Of a stretch of DNA of 64,000 bases, positions 10,385 to 19,964 are shown piece after piece; position 1 is the stretch's first letter, and each line of letters opens with the position of its first letter. The DNA is taken from assembly GCF_902635505.1 (NCBI RefSeq), contig NC_045432.1:5887275-5951274 (forward strand). Direction: 5' to 3'. This DNA comes from Sarcophilus harrisii. Taxonomy: Eukaryota > Chordata > Mammalia > Dasyuromorphia > Dasyuridae. The position numbers and the translations under genes were made by a program. Under the pieces are notes generated by a model. The model was given only the letters and a program-made list of their open reading frames with translations. It was not told where the DNA came from and did no database searches.

Positions 10385-10933
10385 TGTAATATTCTCTTTA
10401 AAATGGAATGTTCTCTGTTGAGGTTTCCTTGGGGTCTCTGGGAGCAGCCTTCCTTTCAATCCAGGAGTCACCACATGAGTAGTCAGGGGTTAAAGTCCAA
10501 ATCCTTTATTGTCTCCTTCAAAGTCTTGTCCCTTCACTTGGGTCCTGGCTAGTTTTTCTGAAGGCCCAGCTCTCTCCTTGGTTCTGAGAGTTTCTGCTCC
10601 TGCCTGCCTTCTCTGGCCTCTGAATGTCCCCAACTAGGTAGAAGCTGAGGCTCTTGGCTTCTATGCCCCACACTGAGTACAAACCAATCATTATATCACT
10701 AGGAAACCATTATTTGTTGTAGGATTAAATCAATGCTAAATTAGACTTAACCACTGTCTCCTCAATCCCACTTAGTGCCTCGTTTCAGGTTCTGGCCCAT
10801 AACATCTTCTTGTAGGGTTAGATCAATCATGCTGAACCAGGCTAAATGAGATCACTATTGTCTCCATCAATCCCACTGACTCAGCACCTTGTAAGAATCC
10901 TTTGTTTCAGGTTCAGAGTTCTGGCCTCTAACA
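10385..10933 (-). mobile_element. Solo LTR in L2, 549 bp, antisense
   Basis: TGTAATATTC ... CCTCTAACA flanked by ACATAG (10379-10384) and ATATAG (10934-10939), a 6-bp duplication with one change. Six bases suggests a class II (ERVK-type) integrase. On the minus strand, AATAAA lies opposite 10504-10509. L2 sequence continues on both sides. Confidence 0.7.
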
Positions 10934-11521
10934 ATATAGAACAATAGTTTGTAGAGTTGGAAGGGTGAAGAGAGAGGACTTTTTTCGGGATTGGGTCAAC
11001 ATGGACATATATGTAGGCAGTAGGGAAAGATCCAGTGGACAAGGAGAGATTGAAGATGAGTGAGAGAGTAGGGATGATAGAGCGGACAATCTGTTGGACG
11101 AGACTAGATGGAATGGACTCACTTGTACAAAAAAAAGTACAAGTAAAAAGTGGCCTTGGTAAGGAGGAGGATCATCCCCTCATATACACAGGAGTATAAG
11201 AGGAAAGAGTGGCAGAAGGCCATTGAGTGATGGGAGATGAAGAGGGGAGAAGAAGGAACTCATGGTGAATGTCCTCAATTTTTTCAGAAAAACATGAGGC
11301 AAGATTCTCCACTGAGAAGATAGGGAGAAAGAGCAAGTCATAGGAGTTTGAGGAAGGATGCAAAGGTTTGGAAGAAAGGCCTCATTTCTAAAATATAGAG
11401 AGAATTTACTCCAATTTATAAAAATCCAATAATAAATGGTCAAACGATATGAATAGATATTTTTAAGATGAAGAAATTAAAGCCATTTCTAGTCACATGA
11501 AAAATGCTCCAAGTCACTATT

Positions 11522-12225
11522 TTTTTAAAATAACTTTTTATTGACAGAACCCATGCCAAGGTAATTTTTTATACATGTTAAATATATCTCAGTATATCCT
11601 AGATATAATATCTGTGTGCAGAACCGAACAGTGCTGTTATTGCTCAGGGAGAATTGGATTCAGAAGGTAAAAATAACCCGGGAAGAAAAACAAAAATGCA
11701 AACAGTTTACATTCATTTCCCAGTGTTCTTTCTTTGGGTGTAGCTGCTTCTGTCCATCATTGATTAATTGAAACTGAGTTAGATCTTCTCTTTGTCGAAG
11801 GAATCCACTTCTGTCAGAATACATCCTTATACACGGGAAACCTCACCCGGATCGGACACAGAACGGATTGACAGATTGATAGCTCTTTCTCGATTCTGTG
11901 TTGAGGTATTTAATGATCTCCTGGTTCTGCTCATTTCATTCAGCATCAGTTCATGTAAGTCTCTCCAAGCCTCTCTGTATTCCTCCTGCTGGTCATTTCT
12001 TACTGAACAATAATATTCCATAACATTTATATACCACAATTTACCCAACCATTCTCCAATTGATGGGCATCCATTCAGTTTCCAGTTTCTGGCCACTACA
12101 AACAGGGCTGCCACAAACATTTTGGCACATAAAGGGCCCTTTCCCTTCTTTAGTATCTCCTTGGGGTAGAAGCCCAGTAGTAGCACTACTGGGTCAAAGG
12201 GTGTGCATAGTTTGATAACTTTTCC
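11522..12225 (-). mobile_element. Younger LINE-1 3' end inserted in L1, antisense, 704 bp
   Basis: A minus-strand L1 with poly(T) at its left end and an 11-bp target duplication aagtcactatt / aaatcactatt (11511-11521 and 12226-12236). The minus frame at 11827-12186 reads the ORF2 C-terminus (FVAALFVVARNWKL, then EYYCSVRNDQQ) and is still open for 119 codons, so this copy is younger than its host L1. It is 5'-truncated in the last part of ORF2. Confidence 0.88.
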
Positions 12226-12723
12226 AAATCACTATTGATCAGAGAAATGCAAATTAAGGCAACTCTGAGATACCACTACACACCTGTCAGATTGGCTAAG
12301 ATGACAGGAAAAGATAATGAGGAATGTTGGAGGGGATGTGGGAAAACTGGGACACTGATGCATTGTTGGAGTAGTGAACTGATCCAACCAATCTAGAGAG
12401 CAATAGGGAAATACTGAAAGGGCCATAAAACTGTGCATACCCTTTGATCCAGCAGGGAAAAGGACCCACATGTGCAAAAATGTTTGTGGCAGTCCTTTTG
12501 TAGTGGCAAGGAACTGTAACTGAGGAGATGCCCATCAGTCAGAGAATGGCTAAATAAGTTATTGTATATGAAGGTTAAGGAATATTATTGTTCTGTAAGA
12601 AATGATGAGCAGGATGATTTCAGAAAAACCTGGAGAGACTTACACGAAGTGATGCTGAGTGAATTAAGTAGAACCAAGAGAACATTGTACTCAGCAACAA
12701 GAAGATCAGCAACAAGAAGATCA

Positions 12724-12872
12724 GGACCAGCTAGATGGCGCAATGGCTAGAGCACCACCCCTGAAGTCAGGAGGACCTAAGTTCAAATCTTGACCTCAGA
12801 TACTCGACACATTTCCTTATCTCTGTGACTCTGGACAGGTCACTTAACTCCAATTGCCTCAGAAAAAGAAAA
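12724..12872 (+). mobile_element. tRNA-headed SINE, A-tailed (WSINE1-like), in L1
   Basis: Head 'ccagctagatggcgcaatgg' carries a tRNA-like A box; the body has 'gaagtcaggaggacctaagt' and 'gtcacttaactccaattgcc', and the tail is A-rich. It sits in the L1 3' UTR just after a 15-bp tandem duplication (agcaacaagaagatc, twice, about 12687-12717). The A tail implies L1-driven insertion. Confidence 0.8.
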
Positions 12873-13861
12873 AAAGATTAACTGGGATGGACTGGGCTCT
12901 TTTCAACAATGAGGTGATTCAAGGCAATTCCAATAGGCTTGGGATGAAAAGATTCATTTGCAGAGAGAACTATGGAGACTGAATATGGATCACAGCATAG
13001 TATTTTTACCTTTTTGTCGTTTTGTTGTTTGCTTGGTTTTTTTTTTTTTCTTTGATCTTTTGATCTGATATTTCTTGCACAGCATGACAAATATGAAAAT
13101 ATGTTTAGAAGAACTGTACATGTTTATTTAATCTATATTGGATTGCTTACTGTTTATGGGAGGGGGAGGGAGGAGGAGGAAAGAGGGAGAAAAATTTGGA
13201 ATACAAGGTTTTGCAAGAGTGAAAACTGTCTTTGTGTGTATTTGAAAAACTGAAAAGCTATTAAGATTTTTTTTTAATAAAAGAAAAGATTTAGAAGAGC
13301 TTCTCTGGGGAATAGGATAGTGAATCAGTAAGGGAAAGGTAGGGGGTTGTCGAGCAGAAGTGAGGGCCTAGTTAGAACTTTGTAACCTAAGTCTGTAGTG
13401 GACCCATCCAGATTGTGTGATTTTCTTCACCTTTATTAGTAGCATGTATGGAGGAGTGAAGGCAGTAGATGGTGGTAGTGATTCAAGGCTCGACAGAGCC
13501 CAATGGTGATATAAGGGGGACAGAGATTCAGAAGAGGGCAGTGTAGAGTTGAACTATGTCACCAAGGGGGCAAGATGGAGAAAAAGGAGAGTAACTAGTG
13601 CAGGAGTGAACACCTGAGAGAAAGCCTAGCAGTCAAAGGACTGGAGGTCACAGTGTTGAGGAAGAGTGGGGTTTGGTAAGAAAAAAGCCAAAAGAGGAGT
13701 AGAAAGCCACAGGTCATGGTGAGAGAAGGGATTTTTCAAATTCTCAAACATGGGGGTGGTGAATTTGTGGATGGTGGCAAGATAAAGGTTCTGACCATTG
13801 TCTGTGGCTCTGATAGGGAACCATCAGTCTTCAGACTCTGAAAGGGCGTACTATTTGCCAG

Positions 13862-14005
13862 TCAGTCAACATTTGTTAAGCCCCTGCTACATGACAAGCA
13901 GTGTGCTGAGAGTTGGGGAGACAAATATGAAAAAGACAACTTTTACCTTCAGCAAGCTTACAATCTAGTGGGAGAAGACAACACACAAAAGGAAGCTGAA
14001 AAGGA
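13862..14005 (-). mobile_element. L2 3'-terminal fragment, antisense
   Basis: Second L2 3' end abutting the long nested copy: 'caacatttgttaagcccctg', 'caagcttacaatctagtggg', 'agaagacaacacacaaaagg'. No coding potential. Confidence 0.75.
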
Positions 14006-14535
14006 GGAAGGTACTTGGCTCAGAGGTTCCACTGTCTTGGGTAGCCTTTTTAAATGGAAGTTGGGGAGAAGCTCATCACTGTGCTCACCAACCAGAGTGG
14101 GTAGAGGGATTTTTGCCACCCCAAACATTGCCAATTTAAGGGCTCTAAAGAACTGGATCCTCTTAAGTAAGGATAGTTGTCCCAAGCTTTCACTGGTCAG
14201 CTTGACCTCTTCCCATCAAGCATCATAAAAAGTGAATAGTGAGTAAACACATTTATCCAAGCAAGTAGCAAATAAGAAGTGAAGAAGTTTTATGGAATAG
14301 AATAAATCAGTAAAATACACAACAATGAATAGCCTTGTCTGATGGGAGGAGAACTCAGCTTAACGAGTAAATCAGGGATATGTTGAGGAGTTGGCTCCCC
14401 CTACAGGGCCCATAACTTCCAAATGTTTTTGTCCTCCTTTTCCTGAAGTTGGGGTCCAAAAAGTCTACAACCAGATATGTCTCTCCCAGAAGCTCCAATT
14501 CCACCTCCCAAATAGACACACAGCATTGTGTCAGG
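14006..14535. other. Unassigned gene-free DNA
   Basis: No recognisable gene or repeat. Short open frames on both strands look like chance. Confidence 0.3.
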
Positions 14536-14694
14536 ATTCTCTCCACCACTTAGGAGTCTTCCTCATAGAGAAGTTGGGATTCTCTCCATCACTTTGGGAT
14601 CTTCCTCATAGGGAAGTCGGGGTTCTCTCCATCACTTCGGGGTCTTCCTCATAGGGAAGTCAGGGTTCTCTCCATCACTTCGGGGACTTCTCCA
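14536..14694. repeat. 43-bp minisatellite, about 3.7 copies
   Basis: Units start at exactly 14536, 14579, 14622 and 14665, with the last unit partial. Each reads ttctctccatcacttcgggg-like, then cttcctcatagggaagtcgg-like. Copies differ by a few bases, and copies 2 and 3 are the most alike. Its plus-strand frame stays open because 43 is not a multiple of 3 and stops happen to be missing; I do not call it a gene. Confidence 0.9.
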
Positions 14695-14756
14695 CAGTAG
14701 CACACAAAACACCCCAGAATTGGCAAAAGGCCTGTCATACAATGATGCAATTTTCT

Positions 14757-15010
14757 GTAGTCACTGCCAGTCCTCAGCTTCACGCTCCCATATATGTGTT
14801 TCCTCAGCAATTTGTTCAAGCAGCACTGTACTTCTTCCCCTAAGAAGCTGCCTTCCAGATTTTCCTATCATTTCCTAAGAGGCTACTTATCCAAATAGTT
14901 ATCATACTCATTCATTCAGTATAACACACGATACACTGAATGCTGCCTTCTTGTCATCATGGATAGGTTGGAAGCTGTTTCCAGCCCTTGCCATTAGTAC
15001 CTGGTAACTC
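14757..15010 (+). pseudogene. Olfactory receptor pseudogene remnant (TM2-TM3)
   Basis: Near 14771-14817 the plus strand reads QLHAPIYVFLSNL, a clear version of the OR motif LHTPMYFFLSNL. About 130 bases further on, 14936-14970 reads TECCLLVIMDR, the counterpart of the TEC-LLAIMAYDR motif at the end of TM3, with the AY lost. In OR gene A these two motifs are about 150 bases apart, so spacing is slightly short. The segment between is frameshifted and has stops (for example after YLSK), and nothing recognisable of TM4-TM7 follows. A dead host gene, most like the OR gene A type, on the same strand. Confidence 0.7.
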
Positions 15011-15139
15011 CTGCTTGAAGAGTCCCCAAAAGGGGGACTGGCTAAAGAACAGAACTTCTAGCCTTTCACTAACTCTGTCTGACTTTCATTTCCACCAATA
15101 AGGCGAGGATCCCCATACTAATGGCCTTTGGAATGGCTT

Positions 15140-15225
15140 TCATTCATATCTAGTGCTTAGTAGAGCGATTGGCACATAGCAGGTACTTCAATATAGTTAA
15201 GTGCTTCAAAACCAGGCCTCAGCTG
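15140..15225 (+). mobile_element. L2 3'-terminal fragment
   Basis: 'ctagtgcttagtagagcgat' and 'ggcacatagcaggtacttca' match the L2 end. Short. Confidence 0.6.
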
Positions 15226-15450
15226 CTGGAACTTCCCTCAGACTCTGAACCCCTGCACCCTACAATATTCAACCATCCCTGTGGCCTTCTCACCCTGTAA
15301 TCTCATTCTACCAGGCCAGTCCCCTTCTTCCCCCTGGAGCCTATTTTGTGGAGGGACTCAAGCCAGTGAATCTTCATTCCCCTCAGCCCCGCTGCTGATT
15401 TTCTGTACTTTGAAATCACAACCTCACCAAGGATATCTTCTTCCAAGGTC
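15226..15450. other. Pyrimidine-rich DNA, possibly L2-derived
   Basis: Phrases like 'ccttctcaccctgtaatctc' are compatible with an old L2/CR1 coding part, but nothing decisive is visible. The 112-codon open frame at 15281-15619 runs from here into the L2 fragment that follows and is not a gene. Confidence 0.3.
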
Positions 15451-15610
15451 AGTCAGCCAATACTTTTTTATTAAACACTTACAATGTGCCAAGGACTGTG
15501 CTAAGTGCTGGGAAGAGGATAGTCCCTACCCTCAAGGAGATTCCAGTGTAATGGGGGAAGACAACATGCAAAAGGAAGCAGAAAAATGGGGATGGGGGAA
15601 AGGGGAGGAA
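15451..15610 (-). mobile_element. L2 3'-terminal fragment, antisense
   Basis: 'ttattaaacacttacaatgt', 'gctaagtgctgggaagagga' and 'tcaaggagattccagtgtaa' are the standard antisense L2 3' end. Confidence 0.8.
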
Positions 15611-15777
15611 GGTAGCTAACCAATACGGTGGAGTGCAATGAGAGAAATGCAGCTGATGGAAAATGAAGAGCTGGCTGGTCTGTGAGCCCTCTTTATGGAG
15701 GCTTTAGAGGAGTCTTTTGCTCTACCCTCTAGCTCTCCAATCAGAGACAGGAGGTACTGAGGGTACTGAAGAAGTAT

Positions 15778-16433
15778 TGTTAGGGAACAGCTTCTAGGGG
15801 AAATCAGCAATATTTTTAAGGTCCCTTGACCTTGCAGTGCTGCTGTTCTAACAATCTGTCGATGATTCTGAAGTCTTTTGGCTGTAGAATCAGTGACCCT
15901 GGGGTTCCTCCGACCTTAGAGTGCTATTGTTCTGACAATCTACCCATCAATGATTGTAAAAGTCTTCTGGCCTAGGAATAGAATAATATTTCTTCCCTTA
16001 GACTTGAGGAAAGATACATTAGTGATCTTGAGGTCTTCTGACCTTAGAGTGCTATTGTTCTGACAATCTGTCAGATTGTCAATGATTCGAAAGCCTTCTA
16101 GCCTTAAAATAGTCCTACAACCATTATTGACAGACACATAATCTGTTGGTCAGAGATAACCAAGTTCCTGAGACAATAGTAAATAGACCACCCCTCAAAC
16201 CTACTTGTGAGCCATAAAATTAACAAGTAACATGAAGCTCTGATCCAGCTTGGTCCTATAAATCTATCTCCTTTCTCTTGGTTCCTTGCTAAATTCTTCG
16301 ATTGGCGTTATAATTACAGTCCACGTTGTCCCCTGACTTGGATAGGGGTTCAAGCCTGCAAATTCTTTTGAGACACCTCCGGACACTGGTCTGCAACTGC
16401 CAACCTTTTGGGGTCTCTTTCAGAACCTCAACA
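15778..16433 (+). mobile_element. Solo LTR, class I ERV-like, 656 bp
   Basis: TGTTAGGG ... ACCTCAACA with a 4-bp duplication GTAT (15774-15777 and 16434-16437). A TATA-like cctataaatc near 16254 supports plus orientation. The U3 part carries three imperfect copies of a 30-base motif (15828-15857, 15912-15941, 16040-16069). The last is followed by a 19-base palindrome (16062-16080). There is no internal region. Confidence 0.78.
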
Positions 16434-16439
16434 GTATGA

Positions 16440-17240
16440 GATGCAAAGTTGATGCATTCTCAAAGGATGATGAGTTTTCTGGAAGATGTAGATGGATAAC
16501 TGGGATTCTTTTTTTTCAGAAACTGTCTATATCTTTTGGTCATTCTTCTCTTGATGAGTGATTCTTAATCTTAAATTCAAATCAGCTCCTTGTACATCTT
16601 GGAAATGACACCTCTATGAGAGAACCTTGTTACAAAGATTTGCTTTTTTCTCCATTTTTCTCTTCTAGTTTTAATGGCATTAGATTTGCTTGTGCAAAAA
16701 CTTCTTAATTTTATTTTAAAATGTTGTCCATTTGATTTTGTGTTATCCTGTCCCTTGTTTAGTAATGAAATCTTCTGTTCTTCATCAATCTTAAAGAGAA
16801 TTTTTCTAATTTGTTTAAAATGTGACCTTTTATATCTAGATCATTTATCCATTTGGGGCTTATCTTGATGTCGTCTGAGGTGTTGGGCTAGCCCTCATTT
16901 CTGTCAGGTGTGTGCTGCCCACTTTAGGGCAGATAGGTGATGCTGCAGTGTATATGGAGTCAGGAAGACTCATCTTCCCGAGTTCAAAGGTGGCCTCAGA
17001 TAAAACCCTGCTTGCCTCACTTTCCTCATCTGTAAAATGAGCTGGAGAAGGAAAGGGCAAGCCACTCCAGTATCTTTGCCCAGAAAACCCCCAAAGAGGT
17101 CACGAAGAGGTGGACGTTACTGAAATGACAACAGCAACAAAGACGCCCAGTTTTCCCAGCAGCTTTTGTCACATAATGAGTCCTTCCCTAGAAAGAACTC
17201 TGCCTTTTTCTCTCTCTCCATACCCGGCACTCCTCTCAGA
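16440..17240 (-). mobile_element. LINE-1 ORF2 fragment, antisense, split by a SINE
   Basis: Antisense L1 phrases: 'tagatcatttatccatttgg', 'gtgttgggctagccctcatt', then, after the SINE, 'cccagttttcccagcagctt' and 'ttgtcacataatgagtcctt'. Joining the two sides restores L1 order. Old copy with no intact frame. Confidence 0.75.
16913..17145 (+). mobile_element. Full-length CORE-SINE with RTE-like tail, in L1
   Basis: Head 'gggcagataggtgatgctgc', then 'ggagtcaggaagactcatct', CORE 'cctcactttcctcatctgta' and tail 'ccactccagtatctttgccc', 'gaggtcacgaagaggtggac'. The flanks gctgcccacttt and gacgcccagtttt look like a worn target duplication. The tail resembles the 3' end of the RTE LINE at 21000-21985. 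Confidence 0.85.
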
Positions 17241-17319
17241 ACCTCCATTTAGGGTCAGCCATCTCTTCATTTTCCACTCCTCTGGACTTCAACAGCATGA
17301 CCCCAAGTGCTGATTACCT

Positions 17320-17505
17320 TTGGCCCGCCTTTTCAGCTTCCTTTTGTGTATTTTCTTCATTAGATTGTAAACTCTATGATGTCAGGAATTTTCTCTTTGA
17401 CTTGTTGTTATTTCCAGTGCTTACCTTCAGACTAAGTAGGTACTTGGTAAATCTTTACTGATCGGCTGATTTAGCATAATGTGTGGAACATAGTACTTAT
17501 TAAAT
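17320..17505 (+). mobile_element. L2 3' end
   Basis: 'cattagattgtaaactctat', 'tagtacttattaaatgcttg' and similar phrases are the L2 3' tail in sense orientation; two tail-like pieces lie in a row. Confidence 0.65.
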
Positions 17506-18435
17506 GCTTGTTGATTTGATTTGACTGTCTTTACCTTTTGGTTACTATTGAACTCTGGCAAGTCTTCCTTCCTTTCTCCCCCTCACCCACCCCATTTCTT
17601 TTGAGATTACTGTCTCTTCCATTTCCATTTTGTAGTCACTTTACCGAATTCCACAAAGTATTGGTATAGTTCCATTGGTATACTAATTGGTGCGATGTGC
17701 TACTGTTTAGGAAATGGGTTGGAACACTTCTATTGTAGTTTAAACCTAAATCTGGCCGAGTCTATCAGGTTCAAAGGGATTTTTTGTGGGGCTTTTTTGC
17801 TTGTTTGTTCATAATAGGTCTCCATGAGCCACTAAAAAACCAATTAAAATTTCTTTAATAATTGACATTTTAAAACACGTAAAATACATTTAAAAGGATA
17901 TAAGACACAATTCTCTTTCCATAATCAGGAACTGAAGGAAGCACCCTGCAGGCACTTTGAGCTCAGGAAAGTATTTTTGACAAATCTTAGTGACCCCAAG
18001 ACAATCCTTTTTTAATTCAAAGCACCGCAGTGAGACAGTCTAAAGACTGGGTGGAGAATAGACTGTGGCCACCTGGATCGCAATCAACTTTGGGCTTGAT
18101 TAAGGAGTCCTGCTGTGTCTTTGGAGGGAGGATCAGCAACTCCTTATTGCCGGGGATTGAGGGTTGGGTCAGAGACTAATGGTCCCCGAGTGTCATTGGG
18201 AAAAAGACTCTAGTGGAGGAAATTTCCCCAGGAGTTTATCGGAAGATCTTTCCAGGGACTTCATCCTCTCTTTTGAATGCATTTCTTTGTGATTCTGCCA
18301 GCTCACCCTTGGAGATGGGGGGAGGTGGATTTCTGGCTCTTCCTATCAGCACATGACAATAAGAACAAATTCTTGCCTTTGATGACTTGAAATTGGACAC
18401 ATGGAATTCTTTGTTGTCTCTTCTGCTTCATGTTG
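17506..18435. other. Unassigned gene-free DNA
   Basis: About 930 bases without a gene or a repeat I can name. The part at 17830-17930 is AT-rich. Confidence 0.3.
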
Positions 18436-18439
18436 AACA

Positions 18440-18690
18440 GGTCAAGCAGCAGCTAGGGTGGGCCACAGGGCAGAGAATGCTAGACTGGAGATAGAAAGAC
18501 CTGAATTCCAATTGGGCTTCAGACCCTCACTAACTGTGTGACTGTGGGTAATTCCCCTTTTTTTGGTCTCAATTACCCCGTCTGTAAAAGGGGATAATAG
18601 CATAATAGTAAAAGGATTGTTGTGAGCATTAGATGAGATAACAATTGTAAAGCATTTAGACATACTAGGTACCATATGGGATGCTGCTGC
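18440..18690 (+). mobile_element. MIR/THER-type CORE-SINE
   Basis: 'ctaactgtgtgactgtgggt', 'cccgtctgtaaaaggggata' and 'gtgagcattagatgagataa' follow the MIR order from CORE to 3' end. The 71-codon minus-strand frame overlapping it is chance. Confidence 0.75.
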
Positions 18691-18731
18691 TGCTTACTTC
18701 TCTTATTGGGCTTCTTTCCCCTTGATGAATT

Positions 18732-18776
18732 AGGGAACCAAATGATGCCGATCCCAGTCAGGGAACCAAATGATGC
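18732..18776. repeat. 17-bp direct repeat, 28-bp period
   Basis: agggaaccaaatgatgc occurs at 18732-18748 and again at 18760-18776. A local duplication; no function is evident. Confidence 0.85.
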
Positions 18777-18828
18777 GGTTAGTGGCACTGCAGAGAGTTG
18801 TGGGAAGCCCTCTTTGATGCAGGTTAAA

Positions 18829-19740
18829 TGTGAAAGAACTCCCGAACGAACCTGAAATATTAGACTGACAAAAAGTGATGAGGTTTAGAGTGGTCTAGAT
18901 TCCTGTTGGCCTAGAGGTTAGTGGCTATAAGAAAGTTATCAAGAATCCCCTTTAAATTGGCCGCAGGTTCTAGGAGTGAAAGAATTCCCGAATTATTAGT
19001 TGCCAAATGAAAGTTTATTGTTAGAAATTTTTTTTCTAGTTTACCCAGAGACTGACTTCTGTAGTGGCAGATCTATGGAAGATGGAGTTTTGCACGGAGC
19101 ATGCTGTTCTCCGTGGACAGAAGGTCCTGGCAGCAAAGGGAGCTGCCGATGTCCATCTGCAAAGATTTTAGTTGATGGAATCAAAGGCTCTGGCCTCCAG
19201 GAAAGACAACTTGTCTGGGGAGGATATGCCTCAGCCAGGACAGGCTGGGAATCTGGAAGGAATCACAGATCCATGGGAAATATAGTTTCTTAAAGGGACC
19301 CCAACCCACTTCAAAAGGAAGTTTATTGTTGGCACTGCAGAAACCAGCTTTTGCTAGGAAGACTGACTTCCAAGTGACAAAGTCCTGGCAGAGAGAGAAA
19401 GGTCCTAGCAGAGAAGTCCCGGCAGAGAGAGAAAGGTCCTAGCAGAGAAATCCTGGCAGAGATAACAGAAGGTTTATCACTGAGAAGAGAATGTCTCTTC
19501 ACAGCAGGCAGGGGTCTGGGAGGCAGCTGTGCCAAAGAGAGAGAGAGGTTCCTTGGTATGGCATGATTCCTACTTCAGGCCTTCTGAAAAGAAATGAGCC
19601 CCAACTTGCCCTTTAATAAGACATCTGAGATTGACGTTTCAATTGAATGAAATTATTTCAATGTTGTCACTGCCTCCAGGCCTAGATTTTCAATTGAATG
19701 AGACCACTTAAGTTTGAGCTAAGTAGGAGTGATCCTGGAC
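18829..19740 (-). mobile_element. LTR-element remnants, antisense (about two LTR-like units)
   Basis: Two units each carry a 'gtttattgtt' block (about 19013 and 19324), which is AATAAA-bearing on the minus strand, followed by related 'gactgacttc' text. This suggests two related LTRs side by side. A direct repeat of 'cctggcagagagagaaaggt' and its variants occurs three times at about 19382-19460. Related to the LTR remnant at 6799-7337. Broken; boundaries approximate. Confidence 0.55.
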
Positions 19741-19754
19741 TCAACTCAATAGAG

Positions 19755-19956
19755 CAGTGGTCCTCAAACTTTTGTTCTCAATATCTTTATCTTATTAAAA
19801 ATGACTGAGGATCTGACCAAAGAGTTTTTGTTTATGTGGGTTATAGTTATAGCTATTGATCACATTAAAAATAAAAACCAATTATGAATTTGTAGACTCT
19901 CTGAAAGGATTTCAGAGATTCCCAGGATGCTCTGGACCAGACTTTGAGAACCACTG
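19755..19956. mobile_element. hAT-type nonautonomous DNA transposon, 202 bp
   Basis: Terminal inverted repeats CAGTGGTCCTCAAA (left) and TTTGAGAACCACTG (right) with one mismatch, and a perfect 8-bp target duplication CAATAGAG at 19747-19754 and 19957-19964. Eight-base duplications and CAGTGG ends are typical of hAT (Charlie-like) elements. The internal text (aaagagtttttgtttatgtg) resembles MER-type MITEs. It encodes no transposase. Confidence 0.92.
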
Positions 19957-19964
19957 CAATAGAG

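Larger units (their letters stand above)
11375..13283 (+). mobile_element. LINE-1, 5'-truncated, plus strand, itself interrupted
   Basis: Contains the last part of L1 ORF2 (aaggcctcatttctaaaata; 'gaaatgcaaattaaggcaac' for the REMQIK-type region; gatgtgggaaaactgggaca), the ORF2 end at 12562-12660, the 3' UTR and an A-rich end near 13280. The flanks aaaggtttggaag (11362-11374) and aaaagatttagaag (13284-13297) are a worn target duplication taken from the L2. A younger L1 (11522-12225) and a SINE (about 12724-12872) lie inside it. All reading frames are broken. Confidence 0.85.
7815..13855 (-). mobile_element. Old antisense L2 LINE broken by nested insertions
   Basis: Pieces of one L2 run in order from the 3' tail (7815, cattgaataagtatttatta) into the reverse-transcriptase part: 7815-8611, 9141-9526, 10082-10384, 10934-11374 and about 13298-13855, roughly 2.4 kb in all. 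Read on the minus strand, they carry L2 phrases such as cccatggatttaatgatca (RT region, about 9369-9387) and ctaatgatctcttagttgca (about 10220-10239). Three LTRs (8612-9140, 9527-10081, 10385-10933) and one L1 (11375-13283) separate the pieces, and consensus order resumes across each one. A TC microsatellite (8225-8344) has expanded inside it. It is not functional. Confidence 0.8.

Noticed and set aside
12724-12800. tRNA-like sequence at SINE heads
   Set aside because: Heads of SINEs (also 29807, 37336, 57075), not tRNA genes: no cloverleaf with a proper anticodon arm, and the rest of the SINE follows.
15828-16069. Spaced repeats that might suggest a CRISPR-like array
   Set aside because: Only three imperfect copies at uneven spacing within an LTR in a vertebrate genome.
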